Assembly: GCA_038209555.1 (NCBI GenBank)
Contig: JBBQXP010000026.1
Coordinates: 1-32,398, forward strand
Source: DASQGA01 sp038209555
GTDB taxonomy: Bacteria > Actinomycetota > Thermoleophilia > Gaiellales > Gaiellaceae
Reading direction: 5' to 3'
Length of the DNA stretch: 32,398 nt
The translations under genes were made by a program, and so were the position numbers. Under the pieces are notes generated by a model. That model had not been told where the DNA came from. It saw nothing but the letters and a program-made list of their open reading frames with translations, and did not search any database. Each line of letters starts with the position of its first letter. Position 1 is the first letter of the stretch. Shown here in pieces: positions 32,323 to 32,398 of the stretch.

Positions 32323-32398
32323 TACGATACAAAAGTCACGAAAGCTTCGACCGCGTGCCGCCGAGAGACCTTCCGGCGATTCGGTCCAGGCGCTTGAG
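32323..32398 (+). other. Possible promoter and start of a gene leaving the window
   Basis: TACGAT at 32323-32328 could be a -10 box, and GTG 32355 opens a frame to the window end. No -35 or strong ribosome site is clear. The rest of 32200-32322 shows no gene. Confidence 0.2.

Overview
The window is about 32 kb of dense, high-GC bacterial chromosome. GC-rich third positions, GTG/TTG starts, the HtpX-PspAB and PspA-PspAA modules and an AAA/adenylate-cyclase regulator suggest a high-GC actinobacterium. Thermoleophilia (Gaiella/Solirubrobacter relatives) is my guess, but I cannot place it by alignment. Most genes lie on the minus strand in tightly overlapping operons. No phage, insertion sequence or CRISPR array was seen.

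Left part (1-11.1 kb): a beta-lactamase-fold serine hydrolase converges on a minus-strand operon of a membrane protein, a lipoprotein cytochrome c, a Cof-type HAD phosphatase and serS. A GT-C/PTPS-like membrane protein diverges from that operon. Next come htpX, pspAB and an APH(6)-like kinase on the plus strand, facing pspA-pspAA on the minus strand. This is an envelope-stress module. A small secreted protein follows.

Middle (11.1-18.7 kb): tRNA-Ala(CGC) with a terminator opens a patchy stretch with gene decay. It holds a frameshifted Nramp remnant, a membrane-anchored diheme cytochrome c, a quinone-oxidoreductase remnant, a GH3 enzyme and a small unknown protein. Then comes a class III aminotransferase translationally coupled to an APH-type kinase; the kinase reading frame carries an in-frame amber codon. 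A lactonase-like metallo-hydrolase and a membrane protein with 27-residue repeats end in a shared terminator.

Right part (18.7-32.4 kb): a 1060-residue zinc-ribbon/cyclase/AAA regulator is followed by a nine-gene minus-strand operon. In transcription order it holds a CcoN-type oxidase subunit I, a CcoO-like protein with a second c-heme domain, two small membrane proteins, an ABM-fold protein, a single-span peptide, a 1071-residue oxidase-like fusion, a HemA-dimerisation-like protein and a CBS pair. Nearly every junction is coupled by overlap. A divergent two-component system sits upstream, and the shared intergenic region has three GTCAT repeats spaced exactly 11 bp, as expected for an OmpR-family operator. 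This oxidase operon, with its triplicated oxidase-like fusion protein, is the most unusual system in the window.
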